Of a stretch of DNA of 64,000 nt, positions 24,507 through 33,720 are shown piece by piece (positions within the stretch are counted from its first letter, which is position 1; every line of letters begins with the position of its first letter). Source of the stretch: Rhizobium sp. 16-488-2b (GTDB lineage Bacteria; Pseudomonadota; Alphaproteobacteria; Rhizobiales; Rhizobiaceae); assembly GCF_017741815.1 (NCBI RefSeq), contig NZ_JAGHMF010000039.1, forward strand, positions 1 to 64,000, written 5' to 3'. A program made the position numbers and the translations under genes. A model generated the notes under the pieces. It did no database searches and was not told the origin of the DNA. It was given only the letters and a program-made list of their open reading frames with translations.

Positions 24507-26200
24507 GATAGCTTGCTCCAGTATTGCCTGAGAGAATTAACGGATAGGACCGCAAGAAGGCTGGCGGCGCCGGCTGTCGCCGCGATCGAGATCGCAGTGA
24601 AGACATCAATGTAGCCGGCGACACGAGCGTAGAGCGAAATCTGTTGCGTGAGCGCAGCGACGCCTTCAGCCGACCGCAGCGTGGGATCGGCGATTACCGG
24701 CGCGTATCGGGCTGAAAGAGTGCCAAGGAGAGCCGCCACTTCAGGTGCGGACCTTTCAGCCTGCCCGGCGAATGCACGGAGATGGTATTGCTGCGCGTGA
24801 TACAGATACGTTTGCGTGAAAGCGTTGCCCGTCAGCGTTCCGACCGACTGGGTTGCATTGAAAAGTGCAATGAAGCTCGTCAAGCGCGTCCCGCCTTCGG
24901 CGAGCACTTTGCCGAGCCCAAAGATGAACAACGGACCGATGAATAATGTACCTGCGAAAGCAATAAGGGGCTGGCTGAAGAGTAGCTCTGGTGCACGCGT
25001 GAAGACGCTCACTCCCGTATCGATATATGCTCCTGCAGCGACGAGCAGTAGGGAAGCGAGCACCATGTAGGGTAGACGTGAAGGCGATATAGTAAGCGCC
25101 GCGGCCGCTAGGCCTAAAGCGGATCCGAGAAGAATCGCACAAGTAAGCGGTCGAATGTCGTCGTTGGTAAGGCCGAAGTCACGCAACATCGTCATGACGC
25201 CAATTGTCTGCTCGGACTGTAGAAACCTGCACAGCACTGCGAATATCGCCAGCCGGATAAATGCTCCGGCCGAGAGCCACTTCACGTCAATAAGTGGTCG
25301 TTTCCGGCGACCCTCGATCCACACGAAGACTGTAAAACAAGGGAGACATGCTGCGAAAAACCATCCAATCCATGAAACGTTGGTCCACCAGAGGTAGCTG
25401 CCAAGCCCCATTGCCGATCCGAACATTATGAAGCCGGTGGCGTAGAGGGCGAAACTGACCAAGTCTAGCGGCTCGAAGGTTTTTGACTTCACGCTTGGAG
25501 GAAGACGGACGATGGACACTATGCCAAGCACGGCCAAAGACAGTCCGAGCTCGAGAAGGTACAGGCCGCTCCAACTTCCCAAAGCGAGCAGATCCTTAGG
25601 GATGAGCCAAGCGATCGGGAGGGAGAGTTGCGGGATGCCAAGGCCGAGGCACACCGCCCTGAGCCGGTGCTCCGCCGTGAAGGCCTGCAACATGTAGAAA
25701 ACGCCAAGTGTGGTCAGCGCAGATGCCGAGATGCCGCTAGCCGCGCGTACGACAATTGCTCCAGCGAGCCCGTGAACGAAAAGATGCGATGTGATCAACA
25801 CGGCCTGCAGCGTCAGGAAAATCATGCAGAAGGATCGAATCCCGAATTCCTGGCGATACTTGACCAGTACGCAGCCTGTGACCGCATTAGTCACCAGGTA
25901 TGCTGCCGGAAGCCACGCGACTTCACTGATGTCCAGTCCCAGTGAGCCTTGTAGGAATGGAAGGTTAGCTGCCACGACGGAATTCCCCAACGCACCCGTT
26001 ATTCCGACGAGCACCGAGGTGGCGGCGTAGACAATGCGACGCCCGGTGGGATGGCTTGGGAACCCCGGCGCACCCGGAAAGGCCGGGCGCTGTCCTTCGG
26101 GATAGTCGAAGTGTTCGTCGTCCTGATAAAAATGCTGCTTAGGCGGCGCCTTATCATGCCCCGCGTTTCGTTGCGTCAGCTTCCAAGGGGCAATTCCCAC
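24503..26200 (-). CDS. EmrB-like MFS transporter, DHA2 family
   Basis: About 565 residues and about 14 helices. Features include SVVAANLPFLQGSLGLDISEV and WLPAAYLVTNAVTGCVLVKY (helix 1-2 region of DHA2 pumps). The frame is open to 26410, but the first 70 codons read as non-coding. I place the start at a GTG (26200) with GGGAAGG upstream; this is a judgement. With the HlyD gene it forms an EmrAB-type drug efflux unit, and an outer-membrane TolC partner would come from elsewhere. Confidence 0.85.
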   Translation of the reverse strand: MGIAPWKLTQRNAGHDKAPPKQHFYQDDEHFDYPEGQRPAFPGAPGFPSHPTGRRIVYAATSVLVGITGALGNSVVAANLPFLQGSLGLDISEVAWLPAAYLVTNAVTGCVLVKYRQEFGIRSFCMIFLTLQAVLITSHLFVHGLAGAIVVRAASGISASALTTLGVFYMLQAFTAEHRLRAVCLGLGIPQLSLPIAWLIPKDLLALGSWSGLYLLELGLSLAVLGIVSIVRLPPSVKSKTFEPLDLVSFALYATGFIMFGSAMGLGSYLWWTNVSWIGWFFAACLPCFTVFVWIEGRRKRPLIDVKWLSAGAFIRLAIFAVLCRFLQSEQTIGVMTMLRDFGLTNDDIRPLTCAILLGSALGLAAAALTISPSRLPYMVLASLLLVAAGAYIDTGVSVFTRAPELLFSQPLIAFAGTLFIGPLFIFGLGKVLAEGGTRLTSFIALFNATQSVGTLTGNAFTQTYLYHAQQYHLRAFAGQAERSAPEVAALLGTLSARYAPVIADPTLRSAEGVAALTQQISLYARVAGYIDVFTAISIAATAGAASLLAVLSVNSLRQYWSKLS

Positions 26201-26508
26201 GGCAATCAGCCTTCCCGGTCTCTTCGGTCGCGCAGGAAACCCACAGGACCGAAAACTCTTCAGCCTCGGTTCGAGTGTGAGGCGGAATCGAAAACTAAAG
26301 GCGGACGCAGCGGATATATTGAACGATCCAATCTTTGAGAGGACCGCGACCAGCGCAGACAGCGGCCGGTGAGATCTCGACCCAACGAGTGCGTAATTTC
26401 GTTGAGACACGGCCCCATTCCGGCCTGAACGAGTGTGCCCGATCCTACAATAATCATGCGGGCGTCACTCCTAGGCTTCCAGTGCATGCCGAGACCCGGC
26501 ACGAATAG
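26201..26508. other. Divergent promoter region of EmrAB and the exported hydrolase
   Basis: About 300 bp with motif site 3 near the right end. I see no gene. Confidence 0.5.
26442..26451 (+). promoter_or_regulatory. Recurrent motif site 3 (complement ATTGTAGGAT)
   Basis: ATCCTACAAT, 58 bp before the ATG of the exported hydrolase, with TACAAT reading toward that gene. Confidence 0.55.
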
Positions 26509-27489
26509 ATGGAGCGACATGTGACCTACGAACTTTCCCGCCGACAAACGCTGATTGCAGGGGCAGCCGTCTCTTTTTCCATGTTTGTGCCGGTCGCCGA
26601 CGCAGCCGGCAAAAAGAGCACCACAGAAATCGAAGGAGAACTTGAAATGACCGAAGCATTCGTAAAGACCAAAGAAGGCGTCGAGCTCTACTACAAGGAC
26701 TGGGGTCCGAAGGACGCTCAGCCAATCGTCTTCCATCACGGCTGGCCACTGTCGTCCGACGACTGGGACGCTCAGATGCTGTTCTTCGTCCAGCACGGCT
26801 ATCGCGTCGTCGCCCATGACCGTCGCGGCCATGGCCGCTCGTCGCAAGTTGCGGACGGCCACAACATGGACCAGTACGCAGCTGACGCTTCTGCCGTGTA
26901 CGAGCACCTGAACCTCAAAAATGCTGTCCACATCGGCCACTCCACGGGTGGTGGCGAGGTAGCGCGTTACGTTGCCAAGTACGGCGAACCCCAGAAGCGC
27001 GTCGCCAAGGCCGTACTGGTCAGTGCCGTTCCGCCGCTGATGCTGAAGACCGATTCCAATCCGGGCGGCCTTCCGATGGAGGTCTTCGACGGCCTTCGGA
27101 ATGGCCTGGCCGCTAACCGCGCGCAGTTCTATCTCGACGTCGCCTCCGGCCCGTTCTACGGCTTCAACCGAGAAGGCGCAAAAGTGTATCCGGGTGTTAT
27201 CCAGAACTGGTGGCGGCAGGGTATGATTGGCGGTGCGAAGGCCCACTATGATGGCATCAAGGCCTTCTCTGAAACCGACCAGACTGATGACCTCAAGAAG
27301 ATCACCGTGCCAACACTCGTAATGCATGGCGACGACGACCAGATCGTTCCTATCGATGACGCCGCACGCCTGTCCGTGAAGCTGCTGAAGAACGGTACTC
27401 TGAAGGTGTATCCCGGCTATCCGCACGGCATGCTGACCACCCACGCCGACGTCATCAACCCGGACCTCCTAGCGTTCGTGAAGGGCTAA
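26509..27489 (+). CDS. Tat-exported alpha/beta hydrolase, non-heme chloroperoxidase/arylesterase type
   Basis: 326 residues. A twin-arginine signal (LSRRQTLIAGAAVSF) ends near ADAAG, and the mature enzyme begins around residue 47. The fold motifs are HHGWPLSSDDW (oxyanion), HDRRGHGRS, nucleophile GHSTGGG, acid GDDDQIVP and His in YPHGMLTTH. These match cofactor-free haloperoxidase/perhydrolase-type esterases. Export by Tat is uncommon for this family; a start at the internal ATG (26647), with GGAGAACTTGAA before it, would give a cytosolic enzyme, so both forms may exist. A strong hairpin follows. Confidence 0.9.
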   Translation: MERHVTYELSRRQTLIAGAAVSFSMFVPVADAAGKKSTTEIEGELEMTEAFVKTKEGVELYYKDWGPKDAQPIVFHHGWPLSSDDWDAQMLFFVQHGYRVVAHDRRGHGRSSQVADGHNMDQYAADASAVYEHLNLKNAVHIGHSTGGGEVARYVAKYGEPQKRVAKAVLVSAVPPLMLKTDSNPGGLPMEVFDGLRNGLAANRAQFYLDVASGPFYGFNREGAKVYPGVIQNWWRQGMIGGAKAHYDGIKAFSETDQTDDLKKITVPTLVMHGDDDQIVPIDDAARLSVKLLKNGTLKVYPGYPHGMLTTHADVINPDLLAFVKG

Positions 27490-27509
27490 AGCTCGAACTG
27501 CTAAAGCAT

Positions 27510-27541
27510 GCGGCCACGCTGGTCTTTACCAGCGTGGCCGC
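27510..27541. terminator. Perfect 13-bp stem-loop between convergent genes
   Basis: GCGGCCACGCTGG pairs with CCAGCGTGGCCGC around loop TCTTTA. It can end both the hydrolase (plus) and the PAS gene (minus). Confidence 0.7.
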
Positions 27542-27548
27542 ACTCGAA

Positions 27549-28088
27549 CTACTGAACGCTGCCTTTCTCGAACCCGGCGATCTGATAGCCTAGCTCGATC
27601 AACGCCATGGACATCAGATACTGGACCATCGAGGAGTTTGTCTTCTTGGCGAACTCGTACGCCGCTATGCAATGATCGGCTAGTTCGGTTTCAGACGAGG
27701 CCTGGAGATTACCATTTGTCCGGAACATCAATCCGGTGCAGATCCCAAGAGACTGCTCTCTATCAAGGAAAGAATGCCCTGCAGCCCGAAGTTTTCCGCC
27801 GGGTCCGTTCAATGCCTCGAGCCGAAAAATATGCCTCAGTTTCGATCCCGATCGAGCTGAAGCTTCGATTGCAGCTATAAAACTTCCGCGATCTGCCGGG
27901 TGGATGAACGCAGCGAAGCTCTGGACGGAAACACCCTTTTCGCCAATGTTCGGATCGACCCCGATGTATCGACACAAAGTGGCGTCCATTCTGAAGAGAT
28001 CTGCGGCAATGTCCCAAGCATAAACACCATATTCTGCAGGCATTTCCCGCTCATCGCCACCACCACGCCTCAGGTCATTTCTCAGCAT
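27549..28088 (-). CDS. PAS-domain protein without an output domain
   Basis: 179 residues (164 if the start is the ATG at 28043). The first 120 residues fit a PAS_3-type sensor fold (VYAWDIAADLFRMDATLCRYIG, then FIHPADRGSFIAAI and KLRHIFRLEA). The remaining 60 residues are helical (LADHCIAAYEFAKKTNSSMVQ), as in a group of small rhizobial PAS proteins. No kinase or DNA-binding domain. It may be a ligand sensor acting by protein contact. Confidence 0.78.
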   Translation of the reverse strand: MLRNDLRRGGGDEREMPAEYGVYAWDIAADLFRMDATLCRYIGVDPNIGEKGVSVQSFAAFIHPADRGSFIAAIEASARSGSKLRHIFRLEALNGPGGKLRAAGHSFLDREQSLGICTGLMFRTNGNLQASSETELADHCIAAYEFAKKTNSSMVQYLMSMALIELGYQIAGFEKGSVQ

Positions 28089-28656
28089 TTAATCTTCATC
28101 GCTGCATCGGATGATAGCAACACAACACCCCGACGCCTGCTTGATAACCCTCGAACGGGGGGGCTAGGAGCATTTCCGATGGGCAAAAGACGACAGGTTA
28201 GACCATGATGCACTCAAAACCGCCGTCTTGAGGCCCTCCGACCGTAAGGCAGAACGGGTGCGCGCGAAATTCACCGGCATCAACCAGGTGTCCGTTTCGC
28301 TGACGGTCTCTCGGATTGCCATCCTCGTCCGTACGGCTTGGATCGGCTCGGCCGCAGCTGGCGAATTCCAATTTGGAACTTGGACCTGAATTGGACGATG
28401 GAAAATATCGCCCGAAAAAGCTGCCTTTTCTCCGCTCCAGTTTCCGAACACCGATTGAAGGGACAAGAGCCTTGCCAGTCCCTTTCGGCATTGAACATTC
28501 GGCCTTCTGATCGCGGGCGCCCACGAGGTCATATCAAGATTTTGCAAAAAGCCGACAGACGCGCTCGTCGGAGCCAGCCTCGTAGAATCGTACAAGATTT
28601 AGAAGGCCCGCTCTGGCTTCCTATTCAGGTCAAAACAATTCAGACGAGGAAATCCT
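28089..28656. other. Stretch without a recognised gene
   Basis: About 570 bp. Overlapping open frames on both strands give no familiar protein and lack ribosome binding sites. It includes motif site at 28587-28596 near the hydrolase start. Confidence 0.45.
28587..28596 (+). promoter_or_regulatory. Recurrent motif site (complement CTTGTACGAT)
   Basis: ATCGTACAAG, 61 bp before the ATG of the exported hydrolase at 28657 and oriented toward it. Confidence 0.45.
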
Positions 28657-29433
28657 ATGTTAAGGAAAATGCTTTCAATCGCTCTGCTAGCCACTTCATT
28701 GACTGGAGGAGTTGCTTACGCCGCCGACTCGAAGCCCACGATTGTCTTGGTGCACGGCGCATTCGCCGACGCCTCCAGCTGGACCGGTGTTATCGGAAAG
28801 CTCGAAGCAGACGGTTATCGAGTGGTCGCTGTCGCCAATCCTTTGCGCAGCGTCAAGGGTGACAGCGCATACCTCAAGCGGATCATCTCGAACATCGATA
28901 CGCCAGTAGTACTCGTAGGGCATTCCTACGGCGGCGCGGTGATTTCTGAAGCTGCGACGAAGGGCGACAAGATCAAGTCGCTTGTCTACGTGTCCGCATT
29001 CGCGCCCGATCTGGGCGAGTCCGCGCTGCAGCTGAGTGGAAAATTTCCTGGTAGCACACTCTCCCCGACGCTCGACAAGCCGGTCGAACTGGAGAACGGC
29101 GCGAAAGACCTCTATATCCAGCAGGACAAATTTCACAAGCAGTTCGCCGCTGATGTTTCCGCGAAGACCGCGGCAGCAATGGCTGCCTCACAGCGCCCCG
29201 TGACGGATGTCGCGCTTGGGGAAGCAGCGACCAACGCCGGTTGGAAAGAAATCCCATCGTGGTCGATCTTCGGTTCGGCCGACAAGAACATTCCGCCGGA
29301 AGCGATGAAGTGGATGGCCAAGCGCGCCAACGCGAAAGAGACTGTTGAGGTCAAGGGCGCGTCGCATGTCGTGATGGTGTCTCATCCTGATCGCGTAGCT
29401 AAAGTGATCGAAGACGCCGCGGCCAGCAAGTAA
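28657..29433 (+). CDS. Exported alpha/beta hydrolase
   Basis: 258 residues with GAGGAAATCCT before the ATG. A Sec signal peptide (MLSIALLATSLTGGVAYA) is followed by a compact serine hydrolase: IVLVHGAFADASSW (oxyanion), nucleophile VGHSYGGAVI, acid FGSADKNIPP and His in GASHVVMVSHP. It resembles the HpcE/esterase EstC-like group of periplasmic alpha/beta hydrolases seen in proteobacteria. Monocistronic, with a terminator 75 bp downstream. Confidence 0.88.
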   Translation: MLRKMLSIALLATSLTGGVAYAADSKPTIVLVHGAFADASSWTGVIGKLEADGYRVVAVANPLRSVKGDSAYLKRIISNIDTPVVLVGHSYGGAVISEAATKGDKIKSLVYVSAFAPDLGESALQLSGKFPGSTLSPTLDKPVELENGAKDLYIQQDKFHKQFAADVSAKTAAAMAASQRPVTDVALGEAATNAGWKEIPSWSIFGSADKNIPPEAMKWMAKRANAKETVEVKGASHVVMVSHPDRVAKVIEDAAASK

Positions 29434-29507
29434 CGAAACCACGTGGGAAAGAACGCGCGTCAGCACCTGGCGGCGCGCGTCTTCTTAGGCTTCGCGTAAA
29501 GCACGAA

Positions 29508-29543
29508 CGCCCCTCGCGATCAGCGAGGGGCGCTCTTGTTTTT
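29508..29543 (+). terminator. Rho-independent terminator of the exported hydrolase
   Basis: Stem CGCCCCTCGC / GCGAGGGGCG with loop GATCA, followed by CTCTTGTTTTT. A second hairpin of ACGCGCG/CGCGCGT lies just upstream (about 29453-29481). Confidence 0.85.
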
Positions 29544-29745
29544 AGGCCGCCGGCCTTTCATCAAGATGTTTCAGGCGCTGCTTTTGGCTGCAAACTCGCT
29601 TCCCCACAGAACCCAATTGATCCCATCCGTCCGCCATCCGGCGTTCGATAAGGACGCGAGAGTTAGCCGTTGACCAAGCCCTTTCCACGTTGTCGACGCC
29701 GGCAAACAGGCATCAGCTAGAGCCTGAGCCGTGCAGCGCGCCAGG

Positions 29746-29755
29746 ATTGTACAAT
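29746..29755. promoter_or_regulatory. Recurrent motif site 5, perfect palindrome ATTGTACAAT
   Basis: 77 bp before the start of the Qor gene. It is the only fully symmetric copy of the motif in the window. Confidence 0.5.
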
Positions 29756-29831
29756 ACAGACAGGAGCATGCTTCTTAACGGTGCCACCTTCACGTGAATT
29801 GATCCCCATTTCACCAACGCGAGAGGGCATT

Positions 29832-30845
29832 ATGAAGGCCGTAGGATATAAACAAGCGGGCGCATTAGATCGCTCCGACTCCCTCGTCGACATAGAGCTG
29901 GAAAAGCCGATCCCGACGGGCAGAGACGTCCTTGTGAAAGTCGAAGCAGTCTCGGCAAATCCCGTCGATTGCAAGATCCGAAGCAGCATGTCGCCACCGG
30001 AGGGCGCGTGGAAGGTTCTCGGCTGGGATGCTGCGGGAACCGTTGAGTCCGTGGGCGAGGATGTCCGGGAGATCAAAGCCGGAGACGCGGTCTTTTATGC
30101 GGGATCACTTACTCGGCAGGGCGCAAATGTCGAGTATCATCTCGTTGACGAGCGGATCGTCGGCAGGAAGCCAAAGACAGTCTCCGCCGTCGAAGCCGCC
30201 GCGCTGCCGCTCACCACTATCACGGCGTGGGAAATGATGTTTGACCGTCTGGACGTGCGAAGACCAGTGTCGGGGGCTGCCAATGCTATCCTGATCATAG
30301 GCGGTGCCGGTGGAGTCGGATCAATTACGATCCAGTTAGCCAGGGCGCTGACGGATTTAACCGTCATAGCGACCGCCTCTCGACCCGAAACTCAGGAGTG
30401 GGTGAAACAACTGGGTGCGCATCACGTTATCGATCATAGGAAGCCTCTCGCCGGACAGGTCAAGGCATTGGGTATTGGCGCTCCAGCATTCGTCTTCTCT
30501 ACCAATGAGACTAAGTCTCAGCTCTCAGAAATCGCAGAGCTGATCGCTCCACAAGGACGATTCGGGCTCATCGACGATCCGGATAGCTTGGATATCGTGA
30601 GCTTCAAGCGCAAGTCGGTATCCGTACATTGGGAATTCATGTTCACCCGGCCGATGTATGCAACCGCAGACATGGCGGACCAAGGCAAGCTTCTAACTGA
30701 CGTGGCCAGCTTGATCGACAGTGGTAAAATCAAAACCACCGTTACTGAAGTACTCCGTCCGATCAATGCCGAAAACCTCAAGAAGGCGCATGCGACGTTG
30801 GAAAGCGGTAAGGCAAAAGGTAAGATTGTCCTTGAAGGCTTTTGA
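29832..30845 (+). CDS. NADPH:quinone oxidoreductase-type zinc-independent MDR enzyme
   Basis: 337 residues from an ATG at 29832 with GAGAGGG upstream. MDR fold: N-terminal GroES-like part (VLVKVEAVSANPVDCKIR, WDAAGTVESVGEDV), then a Rossmann domain with LIIGGAGGVGSITIQLA. The Cys ligands of zinc alcohol dehydrogenases are absent. It belongs to the zinc-type-annotated but zinc-free COG0604 quinone reductases. Probable role is two-electron reduction of quinones or enones, which suits its stress-gene neighbours. Confidence 0.9.
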   Translation: MKAVGYKQAGALDRSDSLVDIELEKPIPTGRDVLVKVEAVSANPVDCKIRSSMSPPEGAWKVLGWDAAGTVESVGEDVREIKAGDAVFYAGSLTRQGANVEYHLVDERIVGRKPKTVSAVEAAALPLTTITAWEMMFDRLDVRRPVSGAANAILIIGGAGGVGSITIQLARALTDLTVIATASRPETQEWVKQLGAHHVIDHRKPLAGQVKALGIGAPAFVFSTNETKSQLSEIAELIAPQGRFGLIDDPDSLDIVSFKRKSVSVHWEFMFTRPMYATADMADQGKLLTDVASLIDSGKIKTTVTEVLRPINAENLKKAHATLESGKAKGKIVLEGF

Positions 30846-30932
30846 TGCATTTCAAACTGCGCCGAGAGACGTAATGGGTCGGGACTCGAGCCACACGGAT
30901 CACTTCATCTGTAAATGACCGGATGCACGCCG

Positions 30933-30969
30933 GCCGCGCGAGGGCAGATCTCAGTGCCTCTCGCGCGGC
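30933..30969. terminator. 10-bp stem-loop between convergent genes
   Basis: GCCGCGCGAG at 30933-30942 pairs with CTCGCGCGGC at 30960-30969. On the plus strand it is followed by a short T-containing stretch. Confidence 0.6.
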
Positions 30970-30977
30970 GACTTTCT

Positions 30978-31832
30978 CTACCGATGCGTCTCTATGAAAG
31001 ACGTGATGACTTGCGCGCAGAACAAGGGCTCTTGGTGATGAGGGCCATGTCCTGCTTGCGGGATAGTCAGAAGGTGAAGTGACTTCCATTTTGTGGTGAG
31101 CGGGAGCCAGTTCCCGATCGGGCATGCAATATCGTGATCGCCACTGATGACAAGGATTGGGTTCCTGCCCTCCGAAAGCGACGCCATTTCTACGCCCTCC
31201 GGGTCCGGATAGATCGTACTGCGGTCCTTCGCTTCGCTGAGAAGCTTCATGAAGATCGCCTCGGGAATCGGCGGGGAACGATCCACTTCACGGCTTTCGA
31301 TACGTTCTAGCGATACTCTAGCAGCCTCACGGCTCTGCTCCGAGTTCGGCTCGAAAAACAGGATGATCTGGTCATCAAGCCCGTTGCTCGGATGCATCGC
31401 TGTCTCCATGAACAGCCGCTCTCCGCTCACCTCTGGCTTTCCAGGAGGTGCGGTGCCGATCAGGACGGTATGCGAAACCATTTCCGGATGGGTAGCGGTG
31501 AACTTCTGAGCTACGACCCCGCCAAGTGACCAGCCGCCAATTACGACTTTCTCGAAGCCGAGGAAATCGATCAGGTCCTTGGCGTCCTTGACAAGAGAGG
31601 CACGGTCGTAGCTTGGATCGCCCGATGAAGCACCGAGGCCGGTGTAGTCGAAAATGATGACCTCGAAATTTTTGGCAAGTTCGTCGAGAAACAGTGGATC
31701 CCAAGAATCCATGGTTCCGCGGAAACGGATGCTCAGAACTAGGGGAAGGCCTTTTCCGAACCTGCGATAGGCGATATCGCGGCCTTCGAGGTTGGCAAGT
31801 CTCGTTGGTGTCGTTGAGGCTGTTTCGGTCAT
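30978..31832 (-). CDS. Cytosolic alpha/beta hydrolase
   Basis: 284 residues with GGAGAGCAAAC before the ATG. Motifs: ILFDYTGLGASSG-type strand, nucleophile IGGWSLGGVVAQ, acid ISGDHDIACPIGN and His in QAGHGPHH. GWSLGG with Trp before the nucleophile Ser is seen in C-C bond hydrolases and some esterases. No signal peptide. It is monocistronic, with motif site 4 49 bp upstream of the start. Confidence 0.9.
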   Translation of the reverse strand: MTETASTTPTRLANLEGRDIAYRRFGKGLPLVLSIRFRGTMDSWDPLFLDELAKNFEVIIFDYTGLGASSGDPSYDRASLVKDAKDLIDFLGFEKVVIGGWSLGGVVAQKFTATHPEMVSHTVLIGTAPPGKPEVSGERLFMETAMHPSNGLDDQIILFFEPNSEQSREAARVSLERIESREVDRSPPIPEAIFMKLLSEAKDRSTIYPDPEGVEMASLSEGRNPILVISGDHDIACPIGNWLPLTTKWKSLHLLTIPQAGHGPHHQEPLFCAQVITSFIETHR

Positions 31833-31880
31833 GTTTGCTCTCCTTTGCTAAACGAGCAAACACCTGCTGCGGCTCTGATT

Positions 31881-31890
31881 ATTGTAGGAT
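31881..31890 (-). promoter_or_regulatory. Recurrent motif site 4, ATTGTAGGAT
   Basis: 49 bp upstream of the hydrolase start at 31832. On the minus strand TACAAT reads toward the gene. The 16 bp around it (CGAATCCTACAATAAT) nearly equal site 3. Confidence 0.55.
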
Positions 31891-31992
31891 TCGCTATTTG
31901 CCCGCAGACCATGTTTGAAGGCGAACGGCACCGCGCGAAAGGCAAATGCCGCTCATTTCTTCCCCCTGCGCATCGGCCCTGGCGTGTCAGTG

Positions 31993-33720
31993 CTACCAGC
32001 GAACGTTCGATTTCGCCAAGTCCAGGACGGAGTCTCCGCGACCGCTCATAACGGCCTTCGCCATCCATAAGCTAAAGCCCCCGATCTGCTCCAGTGTAAC
32101 CTTGGGGGGCATGGCGAGTTCGTCCCGGTTTGTCACGACATCCACGACGACTGGACCATCATACGCGAAAGCGGTCCTCAGCGAGCGCTCCAAATCTGCG
32201 GCCTGTTCGACCCTGATACCCATGATTCCACCTGCCTGCGCCATCGCGGCAAAATCCGGGTTGGCGAGCTCTACATTAGACGGAAGGAACCCGGCGGCTT
32301 TCATCTCCATATCAACGAACCCAAGCACGCCGTTGTTGATGATGACGATCTTCACTGGAAGATTTAGCTGACGGATCGTGAGGAGATCCCCCATCAGCAT
32401 TGCGAAGCCACCGTCGCCGGACAAACTGATCGTCTGGCGTCCAGGAAAGGCGACCTGCGCACCAATAGCTTGCACCATGGCGTTTGCCATCGAACCATGG
32501 ACAAAGGACCCAAGCAGGCGGCGCTTGCCGTTCATTTTAAGATAGCGCGCTGCCCAAACAGTCGGAGTGCCGACGTCGCAAGTGAACACCGCGTCTTCAT
32601 CTGCGATCTCGCTCACAAGTCTAGCGACGTATTGCGGATGGATGGGCTGGCCGTGCTTTCCTGGTGTGGCGAGCTCGTCAAGTCCTTCACGCGCTTGCAC
32701 GTAGTTGTCGAGGGCATGCTGCAGATGATCGTGGTTATTCTTGATTTCCACCTTGGCGATCAACGCCTCGACCGTCGCGGCGACGTCTCCGGTCAAGCCT
32801 AGGTTCAACCTCGTCCTCCGGCCGAGCCTCGAGCCATCGATATCAATCTGGATGACCTTTGCGTCACCCGGATAGAACTGCCGATATGGGAAGTCGGTGC
32901 CAAGCATGAGCAGCGTATCGCACTGCTTCATCGCGTGATATCCGGAGGCGAAACCAATCAGCCCCGTCATGCCCACGTCGTAGGGGTTCTCCCATTCAAG
33001 ATGTTCTTTTCCTCGCAAGGCGTGAACGACTGGCGCTTTCAAAATCTCGGCCAGTTTGACGACTTGGTCGTGAGCGCCGGCGCAGCCCGCCCCTGCAAGA
33101 ATTGTCACCCGCTCGGCGGCGTCGAGAAGGGATACCGCTTTGGCGATATCTTCCGAATGCGGCACGACAGTAGGATCGGATGGCACGACCCAACGCCCCG
33201 GTTCAATCGCGTCCACCTTTTCCATCGCGATGTCGCCGGGCATTACGATTACTGAAACACCGCGCTTTGAGACCGCTTGGCGTATGGCAACGTCGAGCAC
33301 TCTCGGCATGACGTGCGTCGTTGAAATCAATTCGGTATAGTGGCTACACTCGGCAAAAATCTTTTCGGGGTGCGTTTCCTGAAAATATCCGCTGCCAATC
33401 TCGGAGCTCGGTATTTGAGCTGCAATGGCGAGCACCCTCGCACCGCTGCGATGGCAGTCGTAGAGGCCGTTGATAAGGTGGAGATTGCCGGGACCGCAAC
33501 TACCTGCGCAGACGGCCAGCCCCCCGGTAAGCTGGGCCTCCGCACCAGCCGCAAACGCAGCCGCCTCCTCGTGTCTCATATGTATCCATTCGATTGTACC
33601 CTTGCGCCGGAGGGCATCGCTTAACCCGTTCAACGAGTCTCCGGTGACGCCGTAAATGCGCTTCACGCCTGCTGCTTCGAGCGTGTCAACGATCAACTCA
33701 GCTATAGTCTGCCTTGCCAT
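31993..33720 (-). CDS. poxB: PoxB-type pyruvate dehydrogenase (quinone), TPP enzyme
   Basis: 575 residues, the length of E. coli PoxB (572). Three-domain TPP enzyme: N-terminal PYR domain with the catalytic Glu in RHEEAAAFAAGAEA (about residue 51), central FAD-type domain, and C-terminal PP domain with the TPP motif GDGGFAMLMGD...INNGVLGF. The C-terminal tail differs from E. coli PoxB, so membrane activation should not be assumed. It would convert pyruvate to acetate and CO2 with electrons to quinone. Acetolactate synthase-like and oxalyl-CoA-type alternatives fit less well. Monocistronic. Confidence 0.88.
   Translation of the reverse strand: MARQTIAELIVDTLEAAGVKRIYGVTGDSLNGLSDALRRKGTIEWIHMRHEEAAAFAAGAEAQLTGGLAVCAGSCGPGNLHLINGLYDCHRSGARVLAIAAQIPSSEIGSGYFQETHPEKIFAECSHYTELISTTHVMPRVLDVAIRQAVSKRGVSVIVMPGDIAMEKVDAIEPGRWVVPSDPTVVPHSEDIAKAVSLLDAAERVTILAGAGCAGAHDQVVKLAEILKAPVVHALRGKEHLEWENPYDVGMTGLIGFASGYHAMKQCDTLLMLGTDFPYRQFYPGDAKVIQIDIDGSRLGRRTRLNLGLTGDVAATVEALIAKVEIKNNHDHLQHALDNYVQAREGLDELATPGKHGQPIHPQYVARLVSEIADEDAVFTCDVGTPTVWAARYLKMNGKRRLLGSFVHGSMANAMVQAIGAQVAFPGRQTISLSGDGGFAMLMGDLLTIRQLNLPVKIVIINNGVLGFVDMEMKAAGFLPSNVELANPDFAAMAQAGGIMGIRVEQAADLERSLRTAFAYDGPVVVDVVTNRDELAMPPKVTLEQIGGFSLWMAKAVMSGRGDSVLDLAKSNVRW

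Noticed and set aside
26201..26410. Longer N terminus for the EmrB-like transporter
   Set aside because: The extra 70 codons have an untypical composition and overlap the promoter side; a GTG at 26200 has a better ribosome binding site.
26260..27444. A 394-codon open frame on the minus strand opposite the exported hydrolase
   Set aside because: The plus strand carries a clear hydrolase with full catalytic motifs; the antisense frame is an effect of high GC codon use.
28338..28862. 174-codon plus-strand frame before the exported hydrolase
   Set aside because: No motif or start site, and it overlaps the hydrolase start in another frame.
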